Part shown: piece by piece, positions 45,791 to 54,059 of the stretch
How positions within the stretch are numbered: position 1 is the stretch's first letter
Layout: every line of letters starts with the position of its first letter
DNA from: Caballeronia sp. Lep1P3
Lineage (GTDB): Bacteria > Pseudomonadota > Gammaproteobacteria > Burkholderiales > Burkholderiaceae
Direction of reading: 5' to 3'
Length of the DNA stretch: 64,000 nt
Assembly: GCF_022879595.1 (NCBI RefSeq)
Contig: NZ_CP084266.1
Span: 1,240,001 to 1,304,000 of the forward strand
The notes under the pieces: model-generated
What the model was told of the DNA's origin: nothing
The model's database searches: none
The model's input: the letters and a program-made list of their open reading frames with translations, nothing else
Translations under genes and position numbers: made by a program

Positions 45791-46732
45791 TCACTCGAAG
45801 CCGACCGCCCGGTTCCGGCCTTCGCGTTTGGCCGCGTAGAGCGCGGCATCGGCCTCGTTGATGAGCGCCTCGTAAGACGACGTCACGTCGCGCCGCGCGC
45901 ACGCCGCGCCGACGCTCGCCGTCACCGGCACGCGCGCGCCCTGCACGTCGATCGGCGTTTCGCCGATGGCGCGGCGCACCTTCTCCGCGACGATCATCGC
46001 ATCGGCGAAATGCGTGCACGGCAGAAGCAGCGCGAACTCCTCGCCGCCGAAGCGCCCGAACACGTCCTGCACGCGCACCGCCGCCGCCACGCGCTCGGCC
46101 ATCACGCGCAGCACCGTGTCGCCGACCAGATGCCCGAGTTCGTCGTTGATGCGCTTGAAGTGGTCGAGATCGAACAGCAGCATCGACAGATCGCCGCCAT
46201 AGCGCTGCCAGCGCGAGAATTCGTCGCGCAGGCGCAGTTCGAAGTAGCGCCGGTTCGCGATGCCCGTCAGCCCGTCGCGGTCCGCGAATTCCTGCAGCTT
46301 CGCCACCGCTTCGTCGCGGGCGCGCTGCATCATGCTCGCGTGCGTCGCATCGGAAATCGTCACGCAGACGGCGCGCACCTCGCGCTCGTGAACGAGCGGC
46401 ATGAACGTGCAGTCCTGCTGCATGAAATCGACGCCGCCGGTGATGGGCCGGTCGTGATCGAACTTGAAGAGATACGGCCGCTGCTCCCGCGAACTGGACG
46501 CGAAGCTGCCGAGCTGGAACACGCTTTCCACCTTGCGCGTGAACCACACGCGCGGCAGTTCCGGAAAGCTCGCGAAGATGGATTTGCCCGTGACCTGCGC
46601 GGCCGTCTTGCCGTTGTGATCGGCCATGAAGCGGTTCCACATGAGCACGTTCAGGTCGCGATCCAGCACGAAAATGCCGAATCCGACGCGCTCGATCACG
46701 AGTTCGCTCAGCACATGCCGCAGTTCTTCCAT
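45791..46732 (-). CDS. PAS-GGDEF diguanylate cyclase
   Basis: A 313-residue cytosolic enzyme making cyclic di-GMP. An N-terminal PAS domain (about 10-125, VGFGIFVLDRDLNVLMWN) is followed by a GGDEF domain. This contains DGLTGIANRRYFE, LLFDLDHFKRINDELGH and the active-site FGRFGGEEFALLLP. RVQD lies five residues before GGEEF, so the inhibitory RxxD I-site is present and product feedback is likely. The gene follows the CheC-like gene by eight bases and ends the CheY-CheC-cyclase operon. The CheY protein probably relays a signal to it. Confidence 0.93.
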   Translation of the reverse strand: MEELRHVLSELVIERVGFGIFVLDRDLNVLMWNRFMADHNGKTAAQVTGKSIFASFPELPRVWFTRKVESVFQLGSFASSSREQRPYLFKFDHDRPITGGVDFMQQDCTFMPLVHEREVRAVCVTISDATHASMMQRARDEAVAKLQEFADRDGLTGIANRRYFELRLRDEFSRWQRYGGDLSMLLFDLDHFKRINDELGHLVGDTVLRVMAERVAAAVRVQDVFGRFGGEEFALLLPCTHFADAMIVAEKVRRAIGETPIDVQGARVPVTASVGAACARRDVTSSYEALINEADAALYAAKREGRNRAVGFE

Positions 46733-46740
46733 GTCGGCGG

Positions 46741-47364
46741 TCAGAAGCTGGAAAGAAGCGCGTCGAGCGCTTCGTTCAGACGCGCGATGGCGTCTTCGGC
46801 CATGAGCATCACGAGGTGCGCGCGGAAGCTATGGTCCTCCAGCGCGAAGTTCACTTCGAGCAGGAGCGCGGATTTCCACGCGAGCATCGCGGGCTGAAAG
46901 ACTTGGTCGAGCGACAGTTCGAGGCCCAGCATGCCCGGCGGCGAGAAGATCGGCGCGCGGCCCAGGCGGTCGAGAATGCACGAGACACACGCGCCCATCA
47001 GCACGGTCGCCACGTCGAAGATGAGTTCGGTGCGAGTCGTCGCCTCGAAGCTGGATTTGGTGTATGGATCGTCGACGAGCGCGCACAGATCGTCGACGCT
47101 GCCGCTCTTGCACAGCACGATCGCCTCGCCCTTGATGTCCGAGCGGAAACCTTGCCGCACGGCCGTCACCGTGTCGGTGATGCCGGTCATCTCCGCGAGC
47201 GCGCCCGACGCTTCCGCCACGCTCACCACGCGCACGCGCGGCACCGACAGTTCGATGAACGTGCCGAGCAGCTTCGACAGCCGCGTCGCGGCCTGGCCCA
47301 TCGCCATGTTGGCGACTTCCTGAAGGGCGTCGCGCTGGTCTTCGTTGAGAGCGGGTTCAAGCAT
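46741..47364 (-). CDS. CheC-like phosphatase
   Basis: A 207-residue protein of the CheC/CheX/FliY phosphatase type. The CheC signature appears once clearly at residues 12-28 (ALQEVANMAMGQAATRLS, the E-x2-N motif E16/N19). A second, weaker one lies near 110-125 (RTELIFDVATVLMGAC). Length matches CheC. It should dephosphorylate the CheY-like protein encoded just upstream, which it overlaps by eight bases. The diguanylate cyclase follows. No flagellar or chemoreceptor gene is nearby, so this is probably a stand-alone cyclic-di-GMP input module. Confidence 0.85.
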   Translation of the reverse strand: MLEPALNEDQRDALQEVANMAMGQAATRLSKLLGTFIELSVPRVRVVSVAEASGALAEMTGITDTVTAVRQGFRSDIKGEAIVLCKSGSVDDLCALVDDPYTKSSFEATTRTELIFDVATVLMGACVSCILDRLGRAPIFSPPGMLGLELSLDQVFQPAMLAWKSALLLEVNFALEDHSFRAHLVMLMAEDAIARLNEALDALLSSF

Positions 47365-47725
47365 GGAGACCGTACTCCTTCAGAACGGGACGCAATGCCT
47401 CGGGCGTTACCGGCTTCGGCAGGAAGGCAATCGCGCCGAGTGCGCGCACGCGCTCCTGCGCCATCGGCTGCACGTCCGCCGACACGACGATCACGAACGT
47501 GTTCAGGTCTTCGTGCTGCAAGGCGTCGAGCACCTGATAGCCGGTCATGTCGGGCATCGTCAGGTCGAGGAACATCACGGATGCGCGTCCCGCCCGATAC
47601 AGCTCGAGCGCTTCGCGTCCGTTCGTCGCGTAGGAAATTTCGACGTCCCAGTCCGCGGGCAGCGCGCGCGTGAGCACCTTGCGCGCAAGCAGGGAATCGT
47701 CGGCAATGACTATCGGCAAAGGCAT
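47357..47725 (-). CDS. CheY-like single-domain response regulator
   Basis: A 122-residue receiver domain. Acidic pocket residues are D9/D10 (IVIADDSLLARKVL), the phospho-acceptor is D54 (MFLDLTMPDMTGYQ), and the switch lysine is in FLPKPVTPEAL. The start at 47725 gives a standard receiver; the longer frame to 47791 adds 22 residues unlike any signal. It is the first gene of the operon with the CheC-like phosphatase and the cyclase. The cognate kinase is not obvious, and the hybrid kinase at 48.4 kb diverges from it. Confidence 0.92.
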   Translation of the reverse strand: MPLPIVIADDSLLARKVLTRALPADWDVEISYATNGREALELYRAGRASVMFLDLTMPDMTGYQVLDALQHEDLNTFVIVVSADVQPMAQERVRALGAIAFLPKPVTPEALRPVLKEYGLHA

Positions 47726-48418
47726 CGTAGGTCGGATGATGGCGTGGCGCGCCTCGCGGCACGGCACAGGAAACACGTCGTGCTTTCGCATGGGTTTACG
47801 GCGCCGCTCGCGAAATCTTTAGGACGGGCGTTGCGTCTCGCGCTCTTCGCCATGCCATCGGCCGGAAGCGGCGTGCGCGGCGCGGCGGCTTTCGCCGAGG
47901 GTGCAATCGACAGCGCGCGAGCGCGCGTTGCCGGTTCTCGTCTGGCATCACGATGCGCTGCCTTCGTCTCGTCCACGCCCGGTCGGCGCCGGACCTTGGC
48001 CTCACTTCGCGCGCCGTTCGTCTGCGATAACACTTCCCGCGCGCGTGGCACCGGATGTTGCGTTCTGGCGGCGCAATCGTCGGAAGATTGCATTTTCGGC
48101 CGAAGCGAATAGCGAAGCAACTCGCCAAACGCGTGCGGCGAGTTTTCTACGCTCGCGGCGAAGCGCGCGTGAGTATGTTTTGCTCACGCACGCTATCGCT
48201 TAAGAGCCGCTCTTCTGCGCTGTACGTTTGCGCTGCCGATAATCTCGCTAACTTGGCGCGCCGCACGCGCGTTCGGTCAGCGCGTCGCTTCGCCAAGCGT
48301 TCTTTTCGGCATGATTGGTGCATCCACAAACCCTTCGTACCTCGCTCGACGGTCCGTCCCCGCCCACCGGACGCCAACGCGCGAAGCCTCCAGTAAAGTT
48401 TTCCACTCCGCTGCCAAA
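47726..48418. other. Long intergenic region between divergent signalling genes
   Basis: About 690 bases with no credible protein gene; open frames are arginine-rich. It must hold promoters for both neighbours. A stem-loop at 48120-48146 (7-bp stem ACTCGCC/GGCGAGT, ten-base loop, four T) looks like a weak terminator in the plus direction without an assigned gene upstream. A small RNA ending there is possible but not supported by other evidence. Confidence 0.4.
48120..48146 (+). terminator. Terminator-like hairpin inside the 47.7-48.4 kb gap
   Basis: ACTCGCC (48120-48126) pairs with GGCGAGT (48137-48143), and the T-run extends to 48146. No annotated plus-strand gene precedes it. Confidence 0.4.
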
Positions 48419-50668
48419 ATGACGCTGCAACGTGAGGAGTCCGACGCCGACGCTGCCGCCGATGCGAGGCAGGACGAACCGCCCTTCCCGGTAGTTCCCG
48501 AGCGCAACTTCGCCGCGCAACGCATGACGCTCTACGCGCTGCTCGTCGCGGCCGTCGTGCTTCCGTGCATCTATGTCGCCGTCACCGCGATCTCCGATTA
48601 CCGCGCGCGCGAAACGACCGCGGCGGAAGCCGTCGCACGCAATGCACGCGTCGCGGAAGAGCACGCGCTCAAGGTGTTCGATCTCAACGTCACGCTGAAC
48701 GAGCGCATCGTCGATCTGCTCGCCGATCTCGACACCGACGCGATCCGCGATACGGACGCGCTCCTGCACGAGCGCCTCGCCCGGATGATCGGCAGCTACC
48801 CGCAAGTGGCGGCGGCGTCCGTCTTCGGCGCCGATGGCAAGCTGCTCGTCACGAGCCGCGCCTGGCCGACGCCCGACATCTCGGTCGGGCAACGCGAAGA
48901 CTTCGCCGGCCTGCGCGACGACCCGCGAGAAGAGAGGATCTCGCGCGTGATGATCGGCAGCGTCGCGGGCGAGCGCGTATTCAATACGGCCGTGCTGCGC
49001 CGCACGCCCGAAGGCCGGTTCGCGGGGATGGTGTCCATCGCGCTGCGGCCGTCGTATTTCAACGCGTTTTACCGCGAACTGCTCGGCGACAGCGCGACGG
49101 TGTCGCTCGGTCTCGCGCGCGCCGACGGCGAAGTGCTCGCGTGGTATCCGGAGCGCCCGCCCGACCGCATGTCGCTCGCGCCAGGCTCGCCCTTGCGCGA
49201 CGCGTATCGCGCCGGACGCAGAAGCGGCGTCGTCAAGATGGTCTCGGGACTCGACAAGCAGTTGAAGATCGTCGCGTTTCGCCGCGTCGGCAACTATCCG
49301 GTGTACGTGTCGAGCGGATATCCGTTTCCGACCATCTGGGCGCAGTGGTACCGGCACTTGAGCGTGCTCGCGCTCTCGATCCTCGCGCCGTGCGTCGTGC
49401 TGTGGGGCGTGATCGGCCAGTCGCTGCGGCGGCTCGCCATCGAGGAAGAAGCCTGGGAGCGCTGGCAGACGGAAGCGTCGATGCGCCGCTCCATCGAATC
49501 CGCGTACCGGCAGGCGCGCAAGATGGAGGCGCTCGGCAATCTCGTCGGCAGCGTCGCGCACGATTTCAACAACCTGCTGATGATCGTCTCGACGAACGTG
49601 CAGATCGCGCGACGGCGCGGCGCGCCGGGCCTCGACCGCGAACTCTCCGCGATGGAGCGCGCGCTCAAGAGCGGCCAGTCGCTCACGCGCCAACTGCTCG
49701 GCGTCGCGCGCAAGCAGCCGTTACGCAGCGAAGTGATCGGCATCGGCAAATGGGCGACGGCCGGGCGCGAACTGCTGCGCGCGTCGCTCGGCGCGAAGGT
49801 CGCGCTCAATACCGAAGTCGCCCCGGACGTGTGGGCCATACGCGTCGATCCGGCCGAACTGGAACTCGCGCTCATCAACGTGGCCGTGAATGCGCGCGAC
49901 GCGATGCCCAACGGCGGCACCTTCACGCTGCGCGCCGGCAACGTCCGGTTCCGGCACGAGGACGGCTTTCCGCTGATCGGCGATTTCGTGCAGATCGCCT
50001 TCGAGGATACCGGCGTCGGCATGAGCGCCGACGTGCTCGCGCGCGCGTTCGAGCCGCTTTTCACGACGAAGCCGAAGGGCCTCGGCACCGGCCTCGGGCT
50101 GCCGCAGGTCTTCGCGTTCTGCGAGCGCGCGGGCGGGCTGGCGACGATCGACAGCGCCATCGGCGCGGGCACGGCGGTGCGTCTTTATCTGCCGCGCGCG
50201 AGCGCCGGCGCAGCGCCAGGCGCCGCGCCCGAGCAAGCCGCGCCGCCGCCGCAAGAAGCCGAAGCCTTGCGCGTGCTGCTCGTGGAGGACAACGAGGAAG
50301 TCGCGGCCGGCACCGAAGCGCTGCTCACCATGATGGGCCATCACGTCACTTACGTTTTCAACGCCGACGCCGCGATGACCGCCCTCGAAGCCGCGCGCGA
50401 CCGCCCTGCGCCATCCGGCTTTCCTTTCGATGTCGTGCTTTCCGACATCCACATGCCGGGGCGCATGAACGGCATCGATCTGGCCGAAGCGCTGCAGACC
50501 TTCGAGCCGCACGTCCCGGTGATTCTCGTCACCGGCTACGCGGAGGAACTCGACCGCGCGCGCCAAGTGGACGCGCGCGTGCTGTCGAAGCCCTTCGACA
50601 TTGCGCTCCTCGATTCGCTGCTGCGCGACATCCGCGAGGATCAGACGTCGCGTTCCGCTGACCGATGA
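48419..50668 (+). CDS. Membrane hybrid histidine kinase with Cache-type sensor and C-terminal receiver
   Basis: A 749-residue kinase. A first helix (about 45-65) is followed by a periplasmic double-Cache-like domain (about 65-310, with AAASVFGADGKLLVTSR and VFNTAVLRRTPEGRFAGMVSIAL). A second helix (about 315-340) precedes HisKA with H381 in GSVAHDFNNLLMIVSTN, an atypical AHDFNN H-box common in this kinase class. HATPase_c has GTGLGLPQVFAFCERAGG. A receiver carries D676 in VVLSDIHMPGRMNG and K in LSKPFD. ATG 48419 is chosen over 48311 because the extra 36 residues look random; neither has a good ribosome site. No output regulator is adjacent. Confidence 0.88.
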   Translation: MTLQREESDADAAADARQDEPPFPVVPERNFAAQRMTLYALLVAAVVLPCIYVAVTAISDYRARETTAAEAVARNARVAEEHALKVFDLNVTLNERIVDLLADLDTDAIRDTDALLHERLARMIGSYPQVAAASVFGADGKLLVTSRAWPTPDISVGQREDFAGLRDDPREERISRVMIGSVAGERVFNTAVLRRTPEGRFAGMVSIALRPSYFNAFYRELLGDSATVSLGLARADGEVLAWYPERPPDRMSLAPGSPLRDAYRAGRRSGVVKMVSGLDKQLKIVAFRRVGNYPVYVSSGYPFPTIWAQWYRHLSVLALSILAPCVVLWGVIGQSLRRLAIEEEAWERWQTEASMRRSIESAYRQARKMEALGNLVGSVAHDFNNLLMIVSTNVQIARRRGAPGLDRELSAMERALKSGQSLTRQLLGVARKQPLRSEVIGIGKWATAGRELLRASLGAKVALNTEVAPDVWAIRVDPAELELALINVAVNARDAMPNGGTFTLRAGNVRFRHEDGFPLIGDFVQIAFEDTGVGMSADVLARAFEPLFTTKPKGLGTGLGLPQVFAFCERAGGLATIDSAIGAGTAVRLYLPRASAGAAPGAAPEQAAPPPQEAEALRVLLVEDNEEVAAGTEALLTMMGHHVTYVFNADAAMTALEAARDRPAPSGFPFDVVLSDIHMPGRMNGIDLAEALQTFEPHVPVILVTGYAEELDRARQVDARVLSKPFDIALLDSLLRDIREDQTSRSADR

Positions 50669-50846
50669 CAGCGGCGCGCCGCCGGTTTTTGCACGCGCGT
50701 TTGTAAAACCGGCTTCGCTCGCGATAGCCCGCCGCCCGCGACGCTGCGCCGCGCCGTCCGGCACGTCTGTTGCGTACCCTCGACTCATGTGCGGCAACGG
50801 GCGTTGCCGATACCCGCGAAATCCGCTTGTCCGAGAGGAGGCGACC

Positions 50847-52340
50847 ATGCGACACACCGTCATCGGAGTTTTCGACACCTACGCACAGGCCGAGGTCGCG
50901 CGCTCGGCCCTCATCAACGCGGGATTCGCGAGCGGCGACATCGAGTTGCAGGCGAATCCGAAGCGGGACGACGCCGCGCAGCCATCCGCGATGCCCGATG
51001 CCGAGACGCACGCGGAACCGGGCGTCCTCGCGAACATCGAGCGCTTTTTCAGCATGCTCTTCGGCGGGCGCGATCAGCCGCCGGAAGTCGCGCATTACTC
51101 GGAAGCCGTGCGGCGCGGCGCGGTGCTCGTCGCCGTCGATACCCCGAGCGAGGCACAGGCCGACATCGCCCGCTCGACGCTGTCGGACGAGGGCGCGATC
51201 GACATCGACGAACGCGCGGCAAGCTGGACGACGCTCTCGCACGGCGCGGCCACGACGCAGCCTGCAAGCGACGACCGCGATCATTCCCTGCTCGACGAAC
51301 TGGGTCTCGGGCGCGGCAGCGCCGTGCCGGGCCGCGAGCCGGTGAACCAGCCGCGCACCGACGCGCCGCGCGCGCGGGCGTATCCGCGCGCCGATGTCGG
51401 CGATCCGGCGGTGCAGCCGGTCATCGATCCGCTTGCCGGGCCGCTCGGCGATCCGCTGATCGATCCGATCGGGGAACCGCGTGGGGAAACGCTCGGGGAA
51501 ACGCTGGGGGAAGCGTTCACGCGCGCGGACCCGGCGACGCTGACTTCGCGCGACTACGTGAGCGATCCCGCCGACGATCCGCTGATGCCTCACACGCGTC
51601 CGCAGCGCGATTCGGCGGAGCCGTCCGCGACGCAGTACGAGCAGGTCGAGACGAAGTCCGCCGCGCGCGATCCGCTTGCCGGGCGTGATCCGGTCACGGG
51701 CCGCGATCCGCTCGCGACGACGGGCGCCGCTCCGATCGGCGCTGCGGCGGCTACCGAAATCGGCGCGGGCGCGGGTCTGGGCGAGGGGCTGGGCGCGTCG
51801 CTGTCGGAACGCGATGCGCTCGCGGGCCGCGATCCGATCGGCGCGAGCGAGCGCGAGCCGCTGCCGGGCGCGGTCCCCGATCCCGCGACGGACTGGGGCT
51901 CGATCGAGTCCATCGAGCCGCTCAGCACGCTCGACGAACCCGCGAAGCCGCAGCAACTCAATACGCAGACGCAGATTCAGTCGCAGTCGATGCCCGCGAT
52001 GGGCGCATCGGCGGACCCGATCGGCACGTCGGCTGCATCGCAGGCGGCGGTTCCGCTCGGTCCGCGCACCGTGCCGAACGAGTACATGGAGTACGAAGAG
52101 GACTTCCGCGCGGATTACGACGCCCGCTACGCGGCGACGGGCGAGCCGTATGAGGACTATCAGGGCGCGTATCGCTACGGCGCGACGCTCGGCAACGACG
52201 AGCGCTTCCGTAGCCGCGCGTGGGACGATCAGATGGAAAACGAGATGCGCCGGGACTGGGAAAGCCGGCATCCCGAAGGCAATACGTGGGAGCGGTTCAA
52301 GGCGGCCGTCCGCCACGGCTGGGACCGCGTGACGGGATAG
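50847..52340 (+). CDS. Large low-complexity protein with GSP17M/YsnF-like N-terminal domain
   Basis: A 497-residue soluble protein. ATG 50847 follows GAGAGGAGG closely. Residues 1-100 (HTVIGVFDTYAQAEVARSAL, GAVLVAVDTPSEAQADIARS) look like the general-stress-protein 17M-type alpha/beta domain found in stress and envelope proteins. The middle, about 150-400, is disordered: repeats of GETLGE, PLxGxDP (LAGRDPVTGRDPLA, LAGRDPIG), PLAGPLGDPLIDPIG. The C-terminal 80 residues (YEEDFRADYDARYAATGEPYEDY, AYRYGATLGNDERF, DWESRHPEGNTWERFKAAVRHGWDR) match the small stress-type domain seen at the end of Burkholderiaceae and other proteobacterial YsnF-like proteins. Function unknown. Confidence 0.75.
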   Translation: MRHTVIGVFDTYAQAEVARSALINAGFASGDIELQANPKRDDAAQPSAMPDAETHAEPGVLANIERFFSMLFGGRDQPPEVAHYSEAVRRGAVLVAVDTPSEAQADIARSTLSDEGAIDIDERAASWTTLSHGAATTQPASDDRDHSLLDELGLGRGSAVPGREPVNQPRTDAPRARAYPRADVGDPAVQPVIDPLAGPLGDPLIDPIGEPRGETLGETLGEAFTRADPATLTSRDYVSDPADDPLMPHTRPQRDSAEPSATQYEQVETKSAARDPLAGRDPVTGRDPLATTGAAPIGAAAATEIGAGAGLGEGLGASLSERDALAGRDPIGASEREPLPGAVPDPATDWGSIESIEPLSTLDEPAKPQQLNTQTQIQSQSMPAMGASADPIGTSAASQAAVPLGPRTVPNEYMEYEEDFRADYDARYAATGEPYEDYQGAYRYGATLGNDERFRSRAWDDQMENEMRRDWESRHPEGNTWERFKAAVRHGWDRVTG

Positions 52341-52370
52341 CATCGCCTCTGACCGCTTTTCCCACGCCCG

Positions 52371-52392
52371 ACGGCCCGCTTGCGCGGGCCGT
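52371..52392. terminator. Perfect hairpin between convergent genes
   Basis: A 9-bp perfect stem (ACGGCCCGC, 52371-52379, with GCGGGCCGT, 52384-52392) and loop TTGC, 31 bases past the 50.8-52.3 kb gene. No U-run follows in either direction, so it may be a weak bidirectional terminator. Confidence 0.5.
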
Positions 52393-52419
52393 TCGCATTG
52401 CGCGGCAGGAAACGATGCC

Positions 52420-52980
52420 TCAGGCGGTGGGCGCCGCGTGCGTCCGCACCCACGCCGCGAATTTGTCCATGAAGGTCTGCAAGTACTTGCGCGTGTCGTC
52501 GCTCACGATGTTGCCGTTCGCGTCGATGCGGTTCTCGTCGTGCTTGATGTACATCTCCGGCTGGCCGAGCAGCGCGATGTCGAGATAAGCGCACACGCCG
52601 CGCAGATGCGATTGCGCGATGGCCGTGCCGATCGCCCCGACCGATGTGCCGATCACCGCGCCCGGCTTGCCGCCCCACGCGCTTTGTCCCCAGGGGCGCG
52701 ATCCCCAGTCGAGCGCGTTCTTGAGCACGCCGGGCATCGAGCGGTTGTATTCGGGCGTGACAAACAGGAGGCCGTCGGCTTCCGAAACCTTCTGCTTGAG
52801 CGTGCGCGCGGCTTCCGGGAAGTCGCTGTCGTAATCCTGGCTATAGAGCGGCAGGCTGCCGATATCGAGATGCTCGAAGGTGAAATCGCCCGGTGCGAGC
52901 GATTCGAGCGCGTGTGCAAGCTGCTTGTTGAACGAACCTTGCCGCAGGCTTCCTACGACCACCGCGATTTTGTAGGCCAT
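52420..52980 (-). CDS. NAD(P)H-dependent FMN reductase (ChrR/azoreductase-like flavoprotein)
   Basis: A 186-residue flavodoxin-fold reductase that moves electrons from NAD(P)H to FMN, quinones, azo compounds or chromate. The FMN-phosphate loop is VVVGSLRQGSFNKQLAHAL (residues 7-25). LLFVTPEYNRSMPGVLKNALDWGSRP (near 70-95) is the family's second flavin motif, and GKPGAVIGTSVGAIGTAIAQ follows. Length is normal. The physiological substrate is unknown; quinone protection is usual for this family. It is a single gene; a DnaA-box pair lies about 200 bases upstream. Confidence 0.92.
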   Translation of the reverse strand: MAYKIAVVVGSLRQGSFNKQLAHALESLAPGDFTFEHLDIGSLPLYSQDYDSDFPEAARTLKQKVSEADGLLFVTPEYNRSMPGVLKNALDWGSRPWGQSAWGGKPGAVIGTSVGAIGTAIAQSHLRGVCAYLDIALLGQPEMYIKHDENRIDANGNIVSDDTRKYLQTFMDKFAAWVRTHAAPTA

Positions 52981-53289
52981 GACATCTTCCCCGTCAAAGG
53001 ATGAAAGTGGGTGATGCGCGCGTCACTGCTGGAGAGACGCGAGAGCACATCATAGGCCCGGCGTCGCGCGGGCGTCACGCGAGCGCGGCGCCGGCCGAGC
53101 GTTCACTTTTTTGTGATGAATCGGTCAGTCCAGCCCGCGCCGCATGAACACTCGCTTTGCGCTCAGCTATCCCCACGTTTATCCACAGAAACTGTGGATA
53201 ACTCGAAACCACTGCGCCGTACATTCCGATTTCGATTCATCGACGAAACAAATCGCGTAGAAAGGCGTGTCGAGCGCGCCGGATGCGTC
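52981..53289. other. Intergenic region with DnaA boxes upstream of the FMN reductase gene
   Basis: About 310 bases without a gene. Its main content is the pair of perfect DnaA boxes at 53179-53201. A short A/T-rich stretch (CACTTTTTTGTGATG) lies at about 53105. Confidence 0.6.
53179..53201. promoter_or_regulatory. Inverted pair of perfect DnaA boxes
   Basis: TTATCCACA at 53179-53187 and TGTGGATAA at 53193-53201 are each perfect matches to the strong DnaA-box consensus, facing each other across five bases. A near-match (TATCCCCAC) precedes them at 53169-53177. There is no dnaA, dnaN, parAB or repA nearby, so this is more likely a DnaA titration or regulatory site than an origin. Confidence 0.7.
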
Positions 53290-53424
53290 TTATTGGCCGA
53301 AGAACACGTTGCACTGCGGTGCCGGGCCTTGGCACGCTGCGGGCTGCGAATCGGCGGCCTGGGCCGCGCCCGCGGCCGCGAAAAGCGCGATGGATGCGGC
53401 GAGGATGGAAAGAATGCGCTTCAT
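53290..53424 (-). CDS. Very small exported protein with two cysteines
   Basis: A 44-residue protein: a signal peptide (1-23, AQA-A) and a mature part of about 21 residues (SQPAACQGPAPQCNVFFGQ). The AGGAG site eight bases before the ATG and the clear signal peptide support it as a real gene despite its size. Two cysteines eight residues apart could form a disulfide. It belongs to no family I know; related short peptides are common in Burkholderia genomes as hypothetical. Confidence 0.55.
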   Translation of the reverse strand: MKRILSILAASIALFAAAGAAQAADSQPAACQGPAPQCNVFFGQ

Positions 53425-53701
53425 GTGACATCTCCTGTCGGTTCGTTGCGATCGCTTCCGATCGATGGCTCGAACTGTAGCGACGAAGCGTCCGTCCGAA
53501 AAAGCGAGAAACACTCAAGTCATTCTTGCTGGCATTGCGATAATCCGCGCGCGTTCGGGCGATACGCCCCGCGTCGCCGCTCATTCCCCCGGATTCGACA
53601 ACAATGTGTTGGTGACTGCGCTGTTTTTGCACAGCGCGCGCCGTCCTAGACTCCTCGCACGCGTCGCAAGACGCAGCACGCATGCAAAACAGGAGTTCTT
53701 C

Positions 53702-53947
53702 ATGAAACGCACGTTATCCGTGGCCGTCGTCGTGTCGGCGCTCGTCGGGGCATCGCCCGTGTTCGCGCAATCGGCCTATGGCGCAAAGTCGCGCGCGCAA
53801 GTCAAAGCGGAACTGACGAGCGCGCGTCGCGCCGGCGACCTCGACGCTGTCAACCAGCTCAGTTACCCGCAGTTGCGTCCGTATCAGGAACGCCATGCCG
53901 AGGCGCAGGCGCGCACCGGCGCGCGTGCCGGCAACGGCGCGCAGTGA
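53702..53947 (+). CDS. Exported DUF4148 protein
   Basis: An 81-residue protein with a signal peptide (1-22, FA-Q) and the DUF4148 pattern: AKSRAQVKAELTSARRAGDLDAVNQLSYPQLRPYQERH. This small periplasmic family is nearly restricted to Burkholderiales and has no known function. CAGGAG lies eight bases before the ATG. It diverges from the 44-residue gene and is monocistronic. Confidence 0.85.
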   Translation: MKRTLSVAVVVSALVGASPVFAQSAYGAKSRAQVKAELTSARRAGDLDAVNQLSYPQLRPYQERHAEAQARTGARAGNGAQ

Positions 53948-54059
53948 GGCATCGAGGCCAGTCCTCGGCTATCGCAACGGAAGGTGGTATCGCCCGACGC
54001 CGCGCGCGCCAGGTTTTTTTCGCAGCGCGAGCGCGCCAGCGAATCGAAGCATCAACGCA

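Noticed and set aside
47345..48112. Plus-strand 255-codon frame across the CheY gene and gap
   Set aside because: Antisense to the receiver gene for half its length, with no protein-like features in the rest.
48565..50661. A second plus-strand long frame inside the 48.4-50.7 kb kinase gene
   Set aside because: Arginine-rich out-of-phase frame; the kinase frame has all catalytic motifs.
53179..53201. A replication origin at the DnaA boxes
   Set aside because: Only two (perhaps three) boxes, no AT-rich unwinding element of note, and no replication or partition genes nearby.
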